37,003 nucleotides of DNA, taken from Ophiostoma sp. CBS 140.51. Lineage: Eukaryota > Ascomycota > Sordariomycetes > Ophiostomatales > Ophiostomataceae. The stretch lies in the NCBI GenBank assembly GCA_029298735.1, contig JANSLP010000317.1, positions 1 through 37,003 of the forward strand. Reading direction: 5' to 3'. The translations under genes were made by a program, and so were the position numbers. The notes below the pieces were generated by a model. The model saw nothing but the letters and a program-made list of their open reading frames with translations, had not been told where the DNA came from and searched no databases. Below, one piece after another: positions 1-9,683 of the stretch (positions within the stretch are counted from its first letter, which is position 1; each line of letters opens with the position of its first letter).

Positions 1-47
1 TCCTCTTTTTTCTTCTCTCCCTTGTCCTGTTCGCGCCTTCTTCGTAT

Positions 48-76
48 GGGGGGACCCCCCCCCCCCCCCCCCCCCC
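48..76. repeat. G6-A-C22 homopolymer tract
   Basis: Six G, one A and 22 consecutive C. It sits inside the probable intron before the partial gene. The exact length is a likely place for sequencing or replication slippage. Confidence 0.9.
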
Positions 77-108
77 TGTATCCAAAATCAACACTGCTAA
101 CGTGATAG

Positions 109-422
109 TCGTCAAGGTCGCCCTCTCCAAGGACGAGGCTTTGGCTGACCTGCCTGCCCTCTTTGGTTCCGGCGGCGCCAAAGCCTTGGTCATTGCCGGC
201 TTCGTCTCGGATGAAGACGCCGATGCAGTTACGGCTGCTGTCACGGCTGCTCAGGCTGGTGTCCGTATTGCCCGCCTGTCGCGTGCTGACCTTGAGGGGG
301 CCGGTGTTAAGCTGCCGCCTCCCGGTACGCCGATGCCGACGGGTCCGCCACCGCCGGGTACTCCGCGCCCCGACCCAGCCGTCTTTACGCGGCTGTTCAA
401 AGAGAAGCTGGCGGGCATCTGA
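109..422 (+). CDS. 3' terminal exon of an unrecognised protein (partial)
   Basis: Only the last about 104 residues of this protein are in the window. They open with VKVALSKDEALADLPALFG and end in a TGA at 420-422. I start the exon at 109 because a branch-site-like GCTAAC (96-101) is followed by a TAG acceptor (106-108). A possible donor GTATGG lies at 44, giving a 65-nt intron that contains a poly-C run. The residues read like alternating beta strands and helices of an alpha/beta domain (ALVIAGFVSDEDADAV), followed by a Pro-rich linker with two PPGTP units and a short basic helix. I do not recognise the family and assign no function. The sequence before position 44 is pyrimidine-rich and does not look clearly coding, so the upstream structure is open. 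Confidence 0.55.
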
Positions 423-1031
423 GTGAGGTGATGGGTGCAATCCTCTATAGAACCTTTTCTTCCTTTTCAGTATGTAGTTCTCGCACGACTGTTCTTGGCA
501 TTGGATGGACTAGTACAATTCAGGTAGCCCCAGTTGCCTCACAAGGCTGTATTTTGTATGTTTACATGCGCTCCACATCAGCCACTAGACAAACATAGAA
601 AGTGCTGTGACGTGGACCTATCACCCTTTGCTTTGATACATCGAACCGTCAAGACGTACCACGGTCTATGTGAGCAACTTTTGTGCCGTAGAAGGGATGC
701 CCATAGACACACAAAAAAAATCTGATGGGAATGGGATGCTCGAGGACCAGGAGAAGAAACCAGTGACAATCTGCACATACAGCGCCGAGAGCAAAAGACC
801 CAGAAGTTTGTCTTCTTTTTTGCTGCTGGATCGTGTCTTGGCAATAAGCTTAACTTTGACGACGATCAATAATAGAAATGAAGACGGACTACTGTTCACT
901 ACTGAGTATTCGCGAGACGAGGACCACAAACAAATCATACTTCTTCTGAATGAAATTCAATGTTTTCTCTCCTTCTCTTCCGTGTCTCATCCAGCATCTT
1001 GTTCATACGACCACTTCAACTTCAATCAAAC
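423..1031. other. Intergenic, no gene seen
   Basis: This stretch lies between the partial gene and the first copy of the tandem secreted-protein family. Short overlapping reading frames occur on both strands but none has protein-like composition. The last 70 bases are C/T-rich, as in the leaders of the two intact copies downstream. Confidence 0.6.
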
Positions 1032-1670
1032 ATGAAGGCCGCCTCTATTTTTACTACTATCCTTGCGGGCACCTGCCTTGTGTCGACGGCTAACGGCAGA
1101 CTCAGCATACTGGCGTCGTCGATTTCACCTTAGGCCGTGTCCGCATCCTCGGCCCTGCCTGCCCCGACACGCGGCCCGCTCGCCAACATCATGGGCGACA
1201 CCGCCGATACCTCTAGCAGCGCCTGGTACATTGGCAATACCGACAACACCGTCCACCAAATTGGCTCCTGCAGCTTCAATGGTGCAACGTCGACGGCCAA
1301 TAACTGCATAGTTTTCGCTGCAGCGCAACCCGCCGACGACTATTCGCTCTCCCTTTCTTACACGTCCTCTGCTCCGGTGCACGGCCTGCCTTATCGATTC
1401 AGTTTCGACGCCCGTCGGTATGACAGCACACCGAACCAGTACACGCTGTATACCAACAACACGGACGACGACGCCGTTGTGACGTTCGATGGTGTGCCCG
1501 ACACGGCCGGGGCTTCAGCGTGGTGGGAACCATTGTGCTGGACATTGTGTCAGCTGGCTATGGGCCGACGACCATCTACATTACGGCGCAGCCGAGCACA
1601 GATAGTACTCCTTCGGTGACGCGGCAACTTTGACCTGTACGAAGTGTGCCCGTCGAGCGGCAGCGATTAA
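1032..1670 (+). pseudogene. Broken first copy of a tandem Ser-rich secreted protein family
   Basis: The start ATG opens a signal-peptide-like segment (MKAASIFTTILAGTCL) that aligns with the starts of the copies at 2590 and 4389. An in-frame TAG at 1131-1133 stops it after 33 codons. The same frame then continues with a domain like that of the paralogs (SAWYIGNTDNT, PNQYTLYTNN) to about 1510. It shifts to a second frame that reads GTIVLDIVSAGYGPTTIYITAQP, and returns to the first frame by 1623, where GNFDLYEVC matches GNFAFYQNC and SNFGVYEGC of the intact copies. At the second shift this copy reads gtgacgcggcaac where the copy at 2590 has gtgacgtttggcaac, consistent with a net 2-base loss. The original stop TAA survives at 1668-1670. 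An intron from 1080 to 1133 could in theory remove the nonsense codon, but its donor is poor and its branch site is about 40 nt from the acceptor; it would also not fix the frameshifts. Confidence 0.8.
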
Positions 1671-1975
1671 AGAGACGAGACATATTTATATGTCCTTATT
1701 TAGATATATTCAAATTTGTCAGCCTGAGCGAAGCAATCCCATCAAAGCTGTCGAGAAATGCTTTTTCTTGAGCTATGCACGACCTGATCCTTGACCCTCG
1801 ATCCTTCATGTTCTTGGCCTCATCGCCCGGAAGAAACCGTCACTGACTTTACTCATGTTGGGTTAGTGTCAATAGCAAACTATTGGTCGCTAATTAGGGT
1901 GCTGTCCCGTTTGGGTAATACTTTGTTGTTTCGTTACAGGGGTTTTAACCAACCACGTCGTTGCGCCCACGTTCT

Positions 1976-1995
1976 GTCTTGTCTTGTCTTGTCTT
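1976..1995 (+). repeat. (GTCTT)4 microsatellite
   Basis: Four perfect copies of the 5-base unit GTCTT in intergenic DNA. Confidence 0.9.
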
Positions 1996-2413
1996 GTTCA
2001 GAAATCGAACGGAAAGCCAAGACTTCTGTTGAAAACAGTCTTCGTTTTGAACATCTTGAACTTGGAGACATCAACATTCAGTTGTTCTTTTTAGACACGG
2101 TTGAGATACGACGTACAGGCTGGCTTTCCACGTATTTTTGAGTGCTCCAGGTCACCACCAGCCGGTAGGATCCAGACTATCCCCACATTACCCAAAGGGG
2201 TAGCAATATTTGATATGAAATTGACGATACATCCCCACACACCGGCACTAAGCTTCACAAATCAATTTTGGTATTTTTGGCCAGTTGAGGTCAATGGAAA
2301 TACGGACGCGTCACTGCCCTAGCATTTGCAAGTTTGGAAGAAGAAGGTCGACGTGTGCGGCCGATATCATATCCCACAACCCGGCTCGTCTTCCGGCGCT
2401 TCAGGTGCCAAGC

Positions 2414-2420
2414 TTTTAAA
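2414..2420 (+). promoter_or_regulatory. TATA-like element of the second tandem copy
   Basis: TTTTAAA lies about 170 bp upstream of the ATG at 2590. The pyrimidine-rich stretch between them resembles fungal transcription start regions. It is assigned by position only. Confidence 0.35.
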
Positions 2421-2589
2421 GCGTACACCACCCGCAACGGTTTTCGAGATTCGTTTCCCTCCTTTTGTATTCTTTCTTTGTGCCTCTTCTATTCACTACG
2501 GTCACTTTCAGCCTCTCGTCACTCGTGTATCGACCTTTCTTCAACTAATTATCCCTTCTTCAACAATAAAGGCACCAACCACTTCCACA

Positions 2590-3393
2590 ATGAAGGTCAC
2601 CTCCGTTCTCGCCACTGTCCTGGCCGGCTCTGGTCTTGCCGCCGCCTCGCGGTGCAAGCCTAGCCCTGTCTCGTCGTCTGCTTCGTCACTCTCCTCCGCT
2701 TCGTCAGTGTCGTCTGCGTCGTCATCGGTGTCTTCCGTTCTTTCTGTTCCGTCCTTGTCCTCGTCTTCAGCTCCTTCGTCAGCACCCTCGTCGACCCCTT
2801 CTTCCTCATCATCGTCGATCCCCCCTTCGTCTTCGTCCTCCTCGATCGTGGTATCCTCCTCGGCTGCCCCGTCGTCGTCTTCGTCATCCTCGATCGTTAT
2901 CTCCTCATCATCCTCGTCCGCTGCCCCGCCTGCCCCGACCTGCGGGCCCGACTCGACGGCCATGGGCGGCGCCACAGACATTGCCAACTCGGGCTCCTGG
3001 ACCATCCACGACGACTCTGCCTACAACGTCGACACCACCATCAACACCTGCCACGGCAGTCCCACCAATGACTGTCTTACTTTCACGCCTACCGACACGT
3101 CTTCCGATATGACTGTCTTCTTCTCGTACAACACCAATGTTGCCGTTGGCGTGACGTACACGTACACCTTCCAGTTCACGCAGGACACGTCGTCGGGCAA
3201 CACCTATGCTGTCTACACGAGCAACACGGGCGACCAGGTGAACGTACAGTTCACCGCGGGTGCCGGCAACTGGCAAACGGCGACTCTAACGATTACGCCT
3301 TCAGTCTCGGTGACCAACCTGAACGTACTGGCCGATGTGGCGGCAGGCACGTCCGTGACGTTTGGCAACTTCGCCTTCTACCAGAACTGTTAA
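2590..3393 (+). CDS. Secreted Ser-rich protein with beta-sandwich, carbohydrate-binding-like domain (copy 2)
   Basis: The product has 267 residues and no intron. The first about 20 residues (MKVTSVLATVLAGSGLAAAS) form a signal peptide. I chose this Met because the pseudogene and the copy at 4389 share the MK-x-(T/A) start; the open frame continues upstream but is not conserved. Residues 28-115 are an extreme Ser-rich tract with Pro, Ala and Val, probably O-glycosylated. The C-terminal domain runs from Cys118 to the final Cys267 and is rich in Thr, aromatic residues and short beta-strand patterns (GVTYTYTFQFTQ, SVTFGNFAFYQNC). The layout resembles fungal secreted proteins with galactose-binding-like or CBM4/9-like jelly-roll domains, but that family call is an inference. 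A role in binding wall or plant polysaccharide is plausible. The Ser linker is about 60 residues longer than in copy 3, suggesting repeat expansion. Confidence 0.8.
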   Translation: MKVTSVLATVLAGSGLAAASRCKPSPVSSSASSLSSASSVSSASSSVSSVLSVPSLSSSSAPSSAPSSTPSSSSSSIPPSSSSSSIVVSSSAAPSSSSSSSIVISSSSSSAAPPAPTCGPDSTAMGGATDIANSGSWTIHDDSAYNVDTTINTCHGSPTNDCLTFTPTDTSSDMTVFFSYNTNVAVGVTYTYTFQFTQDTSSGNTYAVYTSNTGDQVNVQFTAGAGNWQTATLTITPSVSVTNLNVLADVAAGTSVTFGNFAFYQNC

Positions 3394-4388
3394 AGAGATA
3401 TGAGACGGCCAAGTTTTTTTTTGTCTTCTTTCATGTAGGAAGTAATAGGCAATTCAATGGATTACCTGCACTCTGAAATGCGCTCCAAAACCGAAAACGA
3501 AGACAGCCCTGGATGTCCAAACCACCAAAACTGTTCATTTGCTCAGCCGCATGTATATTTAAAATAAGAACATTTAAACTAAACAAGTACACAGTACAGA
3601 CGGGGAACGCCACAGGAATATTAATATGAACCAAGAAAAGATTCTGCGTCTATGCAGTCTCAGTCGCCTGCCCTACACAAACTAAGGCTAGGTGGGTAGG
3701 GCGCTATTTGACGCCACAACTCGGCATCCAGGGGCAGGTGCCTGCATTTTTAGCACTAAAACCACGCGAATCGGCGAGGCTATGTTGTTTGCTTTCTACC
3801 AATCTCAGCAGTAAACGTTGGTTCTGTGAGGCTTTACACTTGCGAGATTATTTGATGAATCAGGCTGGTATATATCTTAGAATGGGATGTCGAACCTCGA
3901 TGTTTCGGTAACTGTTTGGGGGGTTTATTCTACATTATTCTTTCTCTTGCGGTTTGTCACCATTTTGACCGTTCCCGCTAACTATTCCACTTTTGGGGCG
4001 CGGGTAGCGCCGCCTAGGCAGTCTGGGCCGTCAACTATCGAGGAGCCACCAAAAGCCTCAACCCTCACCATTGTCTTGGCCGGTCCAGAACAAGCAAGAA
4101 TAATAGAAATTAAGCTTGGCCATGTGTATTGTTTTTCAGAGCCGGGTCGAGGAGACGTGATACCTCGAGTGTATTTATGCTTGCCGGCTGCCATCCACTT
4201 CCCCCGGATTCTCAAATCCACTTGATCTTCAACTGTCTCGCCTGCCAGTTCAGAACAACAGTTCTCGTCACTCGTTTACTTTTTTACTTCTTTTTTTCTT
4301 CTTTTAAACTCTTTCCTTACACTACAAAAGTCGCCGTCCCTATTCACTTTCGACAGCCCTCAACCGACAACTCCTTGACCATCACGCG
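3394..4388. other. Intergenic and promoter of the third tandem copy
   Basis: There is no gene with support here. The part just before 4389 is a C/T-rich leader, and a TATTTATG element lies at 4172-4179, about 210 bp before the ATG. Confidence 0.55.
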
Positions 4389-5027
4389 ATGAAGCTCACC
4401 GGCGTGTTGGCCACCTTGCTGGCCGGCTGTGACCTTGCCGCTGCCTCGAACTGCAGGCCTAGTGTCCATTCGTCGGCCTCTTCGGCTGCTCCCTCGTCAG
4501 TCTCCGTCTCATCTTCCGTCCCCTCGGCCTCCCCCTCGGTCGCCCCCTGCGTTCCCTCCACCGAAAACATCATGGCCGCCCACACCGATATGACCACCAG
4601 CGGCTGGTTCATTGACAACGGCCCCAACAGCGGCGCCACCTCGACCATTGAGACGTGCGACAACGGTGCCACCAACGGCTGCCTCCACTACACGAGCAAG
4701 AGTTCCAATGCCGGCTACACTGTGGAGCTGAGCTACACGGCATCCACGACGCCTGGCAAGACCTACGTCTTTGAGACGCAGATCAAGCAGAGCACGGCGG
4801 CGCAAACCACGTATATCTTTTACACAGGCAACTCCGGGTCGATAGCGTTCCTTCCGTACAACACGGCCAACGAGTGGGTGACGTTGTCTCTGAAGACGAC
4901 GGCGGCGTTGTCGGTCACAGACTTCTGGATTGTTGCGCAGCCGGTGGACCCATTGACGGAAGTCTGGTTTAGCAACTTTGGCGTCTACGAGGGGTGTCCT
5001 GACGGGCCCGACTCTCAGAGAGACTGA
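4389..5027 (+). CDS. Secreted Ser-rich protein with beta-sandwich, carbohydrate-binding-like domain (copy 3)
   Basis: The product has 212 residues, is intronless, and is a clear paralog of the gene at 2590. The start MKLTGVLATLLAGCDLAAAS parallels the signal peptide of copy 2. A short Ser/Ala/Pro/Val linker (about residues 27-52) leads into the domain, which begins near Cys54. Shared features include a W-F/T-I motif after a short acidic or polar turn (GWFIDNG versus SWTIHDD), a paired-Cys loop (ETCDNGATNGC versus NTCHGSPTNDC), a YTF/YVF strand, a YT-N-G motif and a closing S/G-N-F-x-x-Y-x-x-C. A short hydrophilic tail (PDGPDSQRD) follows the last Cys. The gene is convergent with the laccase, leaving 312 bp between their stop codons. 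I infer an extracellular, possibly carbohydrate-binding, function with no visible catalytic motif. Confidence 0.8.
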   Translation: MKLTGVLATLLAGCDLAAASNCRPSVHSSASSAAPSSVSVSSSVPSASPSVAPCVPSTENIMAAHTDMTTSGWFIDNGPNSGATSTIETCDNGATNGCLHYTSKSSNAGYTVELSYTASTTPGKTYVFETQIKQSTAAQTTYIFYTGNSGSIAFLPYNTANEWVTLSLKTTAALSVTDFWIVAQPVDPLTEVWFSNFGVYEGCPDGPDSQRD

Positions 5028-5339
5028 TACTGCTGATAACGGGACTTGTATACCATACTTTCATTTTGACAAGTGATTCTCCTGCATCAAGATATATATA
5101 CACAGTAAATTCAAAATGCTAAGCGATATAAACCAGAAACGACAGACTAATGTGAGATGCAAAAAGTGAAAGACGTATAAAAACAAAAGCCCCTTGGAAA
5201 ACGAATGAAAACAAACAGAATGTACAGCCGCTGGACATGAATGAAAGAAAGCGGATCAAACAAAATATACACAAACAAATCAGAAACAAATATGTACAGA
5301 TCATCACTTCTCCTGGTCTCCCTTCGGTCGTTGTCACCC
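5028..5339. other. Convergent 3' intergenic spacer
   Basis: This A-rich spacer separates two convergent genes and probably holds both 3' UTRs and poly(A) sites. I see no gene in it. Confidence 0.6.
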
Positions 5340-7094
5340 CTAAATACCGGAGTCGTCCTGGACAATGGCGTCCGCCGCCGTGTAGGTGTCCCAGGCGGCA
5401 CAGGTCGTGTTCAGCGCCGTGTCCAGCAGAGCCGGAATTTCCGACTCGCGCTCCAGCAGCTGGATCGCCAGACCCTCGGTCGTGTGCCAGGCAATGTGGC
5501 AGTGCATCAGCCAGGCGCCCGGGTTGTCCGTGTAAAAGGCAATCACCACAAAACCGTCACCGGGCAGCAGCACCACATCACGGCGGGGTGCGTTGGTGAG
5601 AGTGAGTTCGGTGGTCGTCGCATCATAGGTGCCCGTGCCCTGGCCAATGACCCAAAAGTCGTGGCCGTGCAGGTGCATCGGGTGCGGCTGCTGGTTAGTA
5701 GTCTGGATGACCATGTAGGCCCAGGTATTGGCGTCTGGGTACTGGTAGACATTTTGGGCAGTGCCCCAGGTGTCGTTGCCTTCCGAAACCTGGAGGAGTG
5801 TCGGGTAGTCCCACTGCGAGACGAAGGAGGTGGCACCCATTTCCCACAATCCAATACCGTTGCTCGTGTACAAGTCGACGGCAAACGTGGTGGTGTTGGT
5901 CGGGTCGTCGGTGGCGGCCACAGCCAGGTACGGAACCAGACTGGCCATGGGCTCGTCGGCACAGGCGACGGTACCGTCATCGGTGGCGCTGGACCAGGCG
6001 GTGGAGGTGGGGTCGGAGGTGGACGACGAGTCGTAGCGTACAATGCCGAGGACATTGTTGGGGCTGTCGTTGTCGCTGCAGGACTGGACCATGATGGCGC
6101 GCATCCAGAAATCGGTGACCGACTCAGTGGTGGTGGCGTTGGCCGTCACAACAACGTCGTAGCGCTGGCCCATGCTAATGGAGACACTCTCGGCGGTGTA
6201 GGGGACAATGGGCACAAAGTCGGCGGCAATGACGCTCAGCGTGTGGTTGTCGATGCTGAAGCGGAACTGGGTGTCGGCAGCAGCGTTGACCAGACGCAAA
6301 CGGTAGCGCTGGCCGGCGACAAACGTGGTCTGGAAACGGCTGCCGGTCGTGGTACCCGTTGTGCTGTCAGTGTAGGTGTTGGTGCCGTTCAGCAGACCAC
6401 CGTTGAGCGTGGGCGGGCCATGAGCTTCGGCACTCAGAATCTCGACATCGGCCGTCTCGTGCATCCAATCATTCAATATCAGCACACCGAGGTCCTCGTC
6501 GTAGTTGGCGGTGGCAGGACCGTTGATCTGGATGCCGCCAAAGACTCCGTCCCAGGCTTGCACATAGTAGTGCGAGTGATACCACGAGGACCCGTACTGG
6601 GTAGCCTTCCAGGTATACGTGTACGACTCGCCGGGCGCAATGGGGCACTGTGTCAGACTGGGCACGCCGTCGTTCTGGTTGGTGTAGTTTTGGCGGATGC
6701 CGTGGAAATGGATGCTGGAGCCGTTGTTGGCCAGACTGTTGGTGACGTGCACAACAACAGTGTCACCCCAGTCGGCGTAGATGGTAGGGCCAGGCACGGT
6801 GCCGTTGATGGCCAGGATGATGCGCTCAATGCCGTCGGGTGCGGCCGTGGTGTTGGTAATGTCCCACCAGAACTCACGGGTGACGCCCGTATCCGGCGAC
6901 GTGTCGTAGTAGTTGGTGGAGATGTCATAGTCGCCCCAGCAGGCACGATCGTCGGCGCTGTTGGTGCACCGCTTGGAGAGAGCGGCATCACGAGCGGCGA
7001 CCTCAGAGGGCGAGTCCCGGGTAGTCCAAAAGTGCGGGAAGGCAGATGCGGTGGCGGCCCAGACGGCCGAGGCCACAACGCGGGAGAAGTGCAT
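5340..7094 (-). CDS. Ascomycete-type laccase (multicopper oxidase)
   Basis: The product has 584 residues and is intronless. It is a secreted phenol oxidase that reduces O2 to water. I use the Met at 7092-7094, which gives a signal peptide (MHFSRVVASAVWAATASAF); the frame extends 16 codons upstream without signal character. A Lys-Arg at 41-42 just before CTNSADDRACW fits a Kex2-type propeptide site. All four copper-ligand motifs are present: HFH at 129-131, HSH at 173-175, HPMHLH from 471 and HCHIAWH from 531. The T1 Cys is 532, and the residue ten positions after it is Leu, the usual low/medium-potential axial type. Three cupredoxin domains and several N-glycosylation sequons are visible. The protein ends exactly in DSGI, the C-terminal plug motif of ascomycete laccases. 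The substrate may be lignin phenols, melanin precursors or other phenolics. Confidence 0.95.
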   Translation of the reverse strand: MHFSRVVASAVWAATASAFPHFWTTRDSPSEVAARDAALSKRCTNSADDRACWGDYDISTNYYDTSPDTGVTREFWWDITNTTAAPDGIERIILAINGTVPGPTIYADWGDTVVVHVTNSLANNGSSIHFHGIRQNYTNQNDGVPSLTQCPIAPGESYTYTWKATQYGSSWYHSHYYVQAWDGVFGGIQINGPATANYDEDLGVLILNDWMHETADVEILSAEAHGPPTLNGGLLNGTNTYTDSTTGTTTGSRFQTTFVAGQRYRLRLVNAAADTQFRFSIDNHTLSVIAADFVPIVPYTAESVSISMGQRYDVVVTANATTTESVTDFWMRAIMVQSCSDNDSPNNVLGIVRYDSSSTSDPTSTAWSSATDDGTVACADEPMASLVPYLAVAATDDPTNTTTFAVDLYTSNGIGLWEMGATSFVSQWDYPTLLQVSEGNDTWGTAQNVYQYPDANTWAYMVIQTTNQQPHPMHLHGHDFWVIGQGTGTYDATTTELTLTNAPRRDVVLLPGDGFVVIAFYTDNPGAWLMHCHIAWHTTEGLAIQLLERESEIPALLDTALNTTCAAWDTYTAADAIVQDDSGI

Positions 7095-7282
7095 GGCGCT
7101 GGAGGTATGAAAGAAATCAAATAAGTGAATGTGTGTTATCAATGTTTAATGAGTGATGTGACAAAAAGAATGAATAAACAAGCAGATGAAGGAAGGCAGT
7201 AGTGAATGAAGGTGGAAGACCAAGAGGCTTGATGATCTGGAAGAGTAAAATAAACACAAGGAGAGTGACGGCGATGTGCATC

Positions 7283-7290
7283 CTATATAG
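7283..7290 (-). promoter_or_regulatory. TATA-like element of the laccase gene
   Basis: CTATATAG is palindromic and lies about 190 bp upstream of the laccase ATG. It is assigned by position and sequence only. Confidence 0.4.
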
Positions 7291-7825
7291 ACATCACGAT
7301 CGAGTGAGCCAAGCTTCAAGACTATCTTAAGCATCACGGCGGGTACTCTTTGGTCTGTAGTTCGTGCACAGAGGCCACTCCGTTGTTAGGTTAGGTCAAA
7401 GTGTAGGTTGGCTTTGACAAGTCCACAATAGAGTATGCACGATACCCACACCAGGACGTGTCATCCTTGGACACTTGCACTGGCAGATAGACCCATTGTG
7501 CATGATACCAAGGCACTCAAAGAGGAGACCCTCCAAAGAGGAAAAGGAGACGACAGAAAAGGCCGCGCCAGCAATGGACGCAATGGACGGCAGTGCCCGG
7601 TTGGTGACCGGATTGAAGAAGAAAAGAAATGAAAAAAAAGATGGGAAGCGGTTACACGGTCTACGCACGTCCAGGAGGCTTCGTTGTTCTGTCGTATTCA
7701 CATCTATGATCGTAGCCAGGTTACAAACAGAGTTAGAAGGTGTGAAAGGAAACAGACGAGGACTGTCGAAGTGCATTGAGTACTCCGCCCCGAGTTACGA
7801 CGAACGTGGGCGTATGAAAACAAAA

Positions 7826-7853
7826 ACAAGAAACAAGAAACAAGAAACAAGAA
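7826..7853 (+). repeat. (ACAAGAA)4 microsatellite
   Basis: Four perfect tandem copies of a 7-base unit in the gene-free stretch behind the laccase promoter. Confidence 0.9.
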
Positions 7854-9247
7854 AAGGGGCAAGAGCTACATGGGACGTTGGTACGTGGACATTTTCAGGT
7901 ACAGGAACGAGAAACTGTCGGATGGAAACAAAACAGAGCTGTTTTGTCGCTATTTGAATTTATCAATGTATTAATTGTTGTGATAGTGCCGCCCAGTTTA
8001 TGCCATCCTTGTCCATCGTCGACGTCGGGGTCCCACTTGCGACTCTAGTGGAGACCGACCAATGGCATGAAATGGATCTTTGCATGCAAGAAAGAAAAAG
8101 AAAAGAATGAGTGGCAGAAAAACTCGGATGTAACCCTGTTCCTGGCCTTGCTAGATGCCAAGTCGATATCCCTTTTCGTCTCGTGGAGCTTGATGGGTGA
8201 CGCGTTTTAAGAGTGACATCTCAAATGGAAAAGAGGTTCGAGCGTGTTGCATGCACTTTGACCAAATCGTCTGTGATGTCGAGAGAACGCGTACTCTCAA
8301 TTTCCTTTCCAAGAATGGTGAATGAGAATCTGATAAAAAATACGTGATCACAAGATGCGATGAAAGAGGAAACAGATGAGAGCGAGAGCGAGATGCAGAC
8401 GGAGATTCTCCGTGAGTACTGTAAATGGAGACGTCGATATGTTCTCTGGTTGACTTCTTTGTTGAAGCATCATGTGTAAATATGGAGTTTGAGTGTGCGT
8501 CGACTGCCGTACTAGCGCTGTTTACATGCAAAGGGGGGGTCTATTCTTCCTTTTTCCGGAGAGTTTGTCAACTTTACTTTGCAGCCCAACAGCCCAGCAG
8601 GGTGGTCGTTGTCGATTTGCCCTTACATCGCTCACTGATCGTCTGGTATTCTTTCTCTTCTCTCTTTGCACATCGATCTTGACTGTGACCCCTATCTGGC
8701 CACTCTTTTTTTAGAGTCTTTTAGAGTACGTTTATGCCAGTCCTGGTTACACATCATTGAAGGAAGAGAAGCCCTCCTGCATTGGTTGCCACCCTTTATC
8801 ACTGAAAAGTCACGATCCCGGGTGTCGATCCAATGCGTGTTGGCTGGCGTTTCTCCGTTTCACCCCTGGACCCTGGCTGTCGCGCTGGGCGTTCTTTGAC
8901 TTTTCAGTGTTCTCTTTTGTCTTTCTTCCTCGATGTGAATTCAATGTCACCTCAACATGTCCCCACAAAAAAGGCTTCGTCATTCACTCCAAGGCAGTGG
9001 GGGCCAAAGAGCGGCCTCGGAGAATATGGGCCTTCCACACCGTGGACAAAAACAAGCAATTCCAAAAAGAAAAGAAGCCTTCTCCACGATCAAAAAGCAT
9101 AGGTCGCCAACTTTTGATCCCGCCGCAAGCCAAGCAAGATTGAGAAACAATTTGCGCAAGCGGCGGGAGTGACAAAAAGCGTGCGGGAGAGGCGTCTGGA
9201 GAGATGGGGTCAATGAGAGAACGAAAACGACGGACAGCTTCCCATTT

Positions 9248-9683
9248 GTCGACGTCGACATCACGCAGCCCCAGATGTATACGAATCTTCTGTCAAAAGC
9301 CCTGTCCCCGGTCAGCGTTTATCCGTTTCCCCTTGTTTTTTCCTGTTGGTTGCCCCGATAGACCCGATTTTGTGTGGAAGAAGGAGGGAAAGAAGAGAGT
9401 GCGTGTCTCCGTCGCGGCATAAGGCTGCGGGCGGTCTAACTAAAATAGGCTTAAGGCGGGCCACTTTCAGGGCACTTACAGGGAAGTCGACCGCTGTCGA
9501 CGGCATTTATCCCGTCCCTGGCAGTCGACTTGACAAGCGTCCCTGTCTGCTTCTGGCAGTTGATTAATGCATTGCACATCTTATTCGTGGCCTACCTTTT
9601 CTTGCCGCCCCTTTTTATTGTTTGTTTTGTACTTTGACTTGACCCTGGTTCTTGTAATGTTTGGTTCGGCAGTGCAGGTCGAC
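9248..9683. repeat. Cluster of six GTCGAC palindromes
   Basis: GTCGAC occurs at 9248, 9254, 9486, 9496, 9524 and 9678. The first two abut, forming the 12-base palindrome GTCGACGTCGAC. AAGTCGAC at 9484-9491 and GTCGACTT at 9524-9531 form an inverted pair. The function is unknown. Confidence 0.6.

Larger units (their letters stand above)
1671..2589. other. Intergenic and promoter of the second tandem copy
   Basis: I see no gene here. It holds a (GTCTT)4 microsatellite and, near the 3' end, a TTTTAAA element and a pyrimidine-rich leader directly before the ATG at 2590. Confidence 0.6.

Noticed and set aside
1080..1133. A 54-nt intron that would remove the nonsense codon in copy 1
   Set aside because: The donor is non-consensus, the branch site is about 40 nt from the acceptor, and the removed segment aligns with coding sequence in the two intact paralogs. 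The later frameshifts would remain.
2541..3005. A 154-codon acidic frame on the minus strand with long Asp/Glu runs
   Set aside because: The acidic runs are the reverse complement of the Ser codons of the secreted protein gene at 2590. No independent support exists.
5241..7124. A 627-codon open frame on the plus strand, opposite the laccase
   Set aside because: It lies almost exactly antisense to a clear laccase and is Gly/Val/Arg-rich, as expected when a GC3-rich gene is read on the other strand. It shows no domain and no signal peptide.
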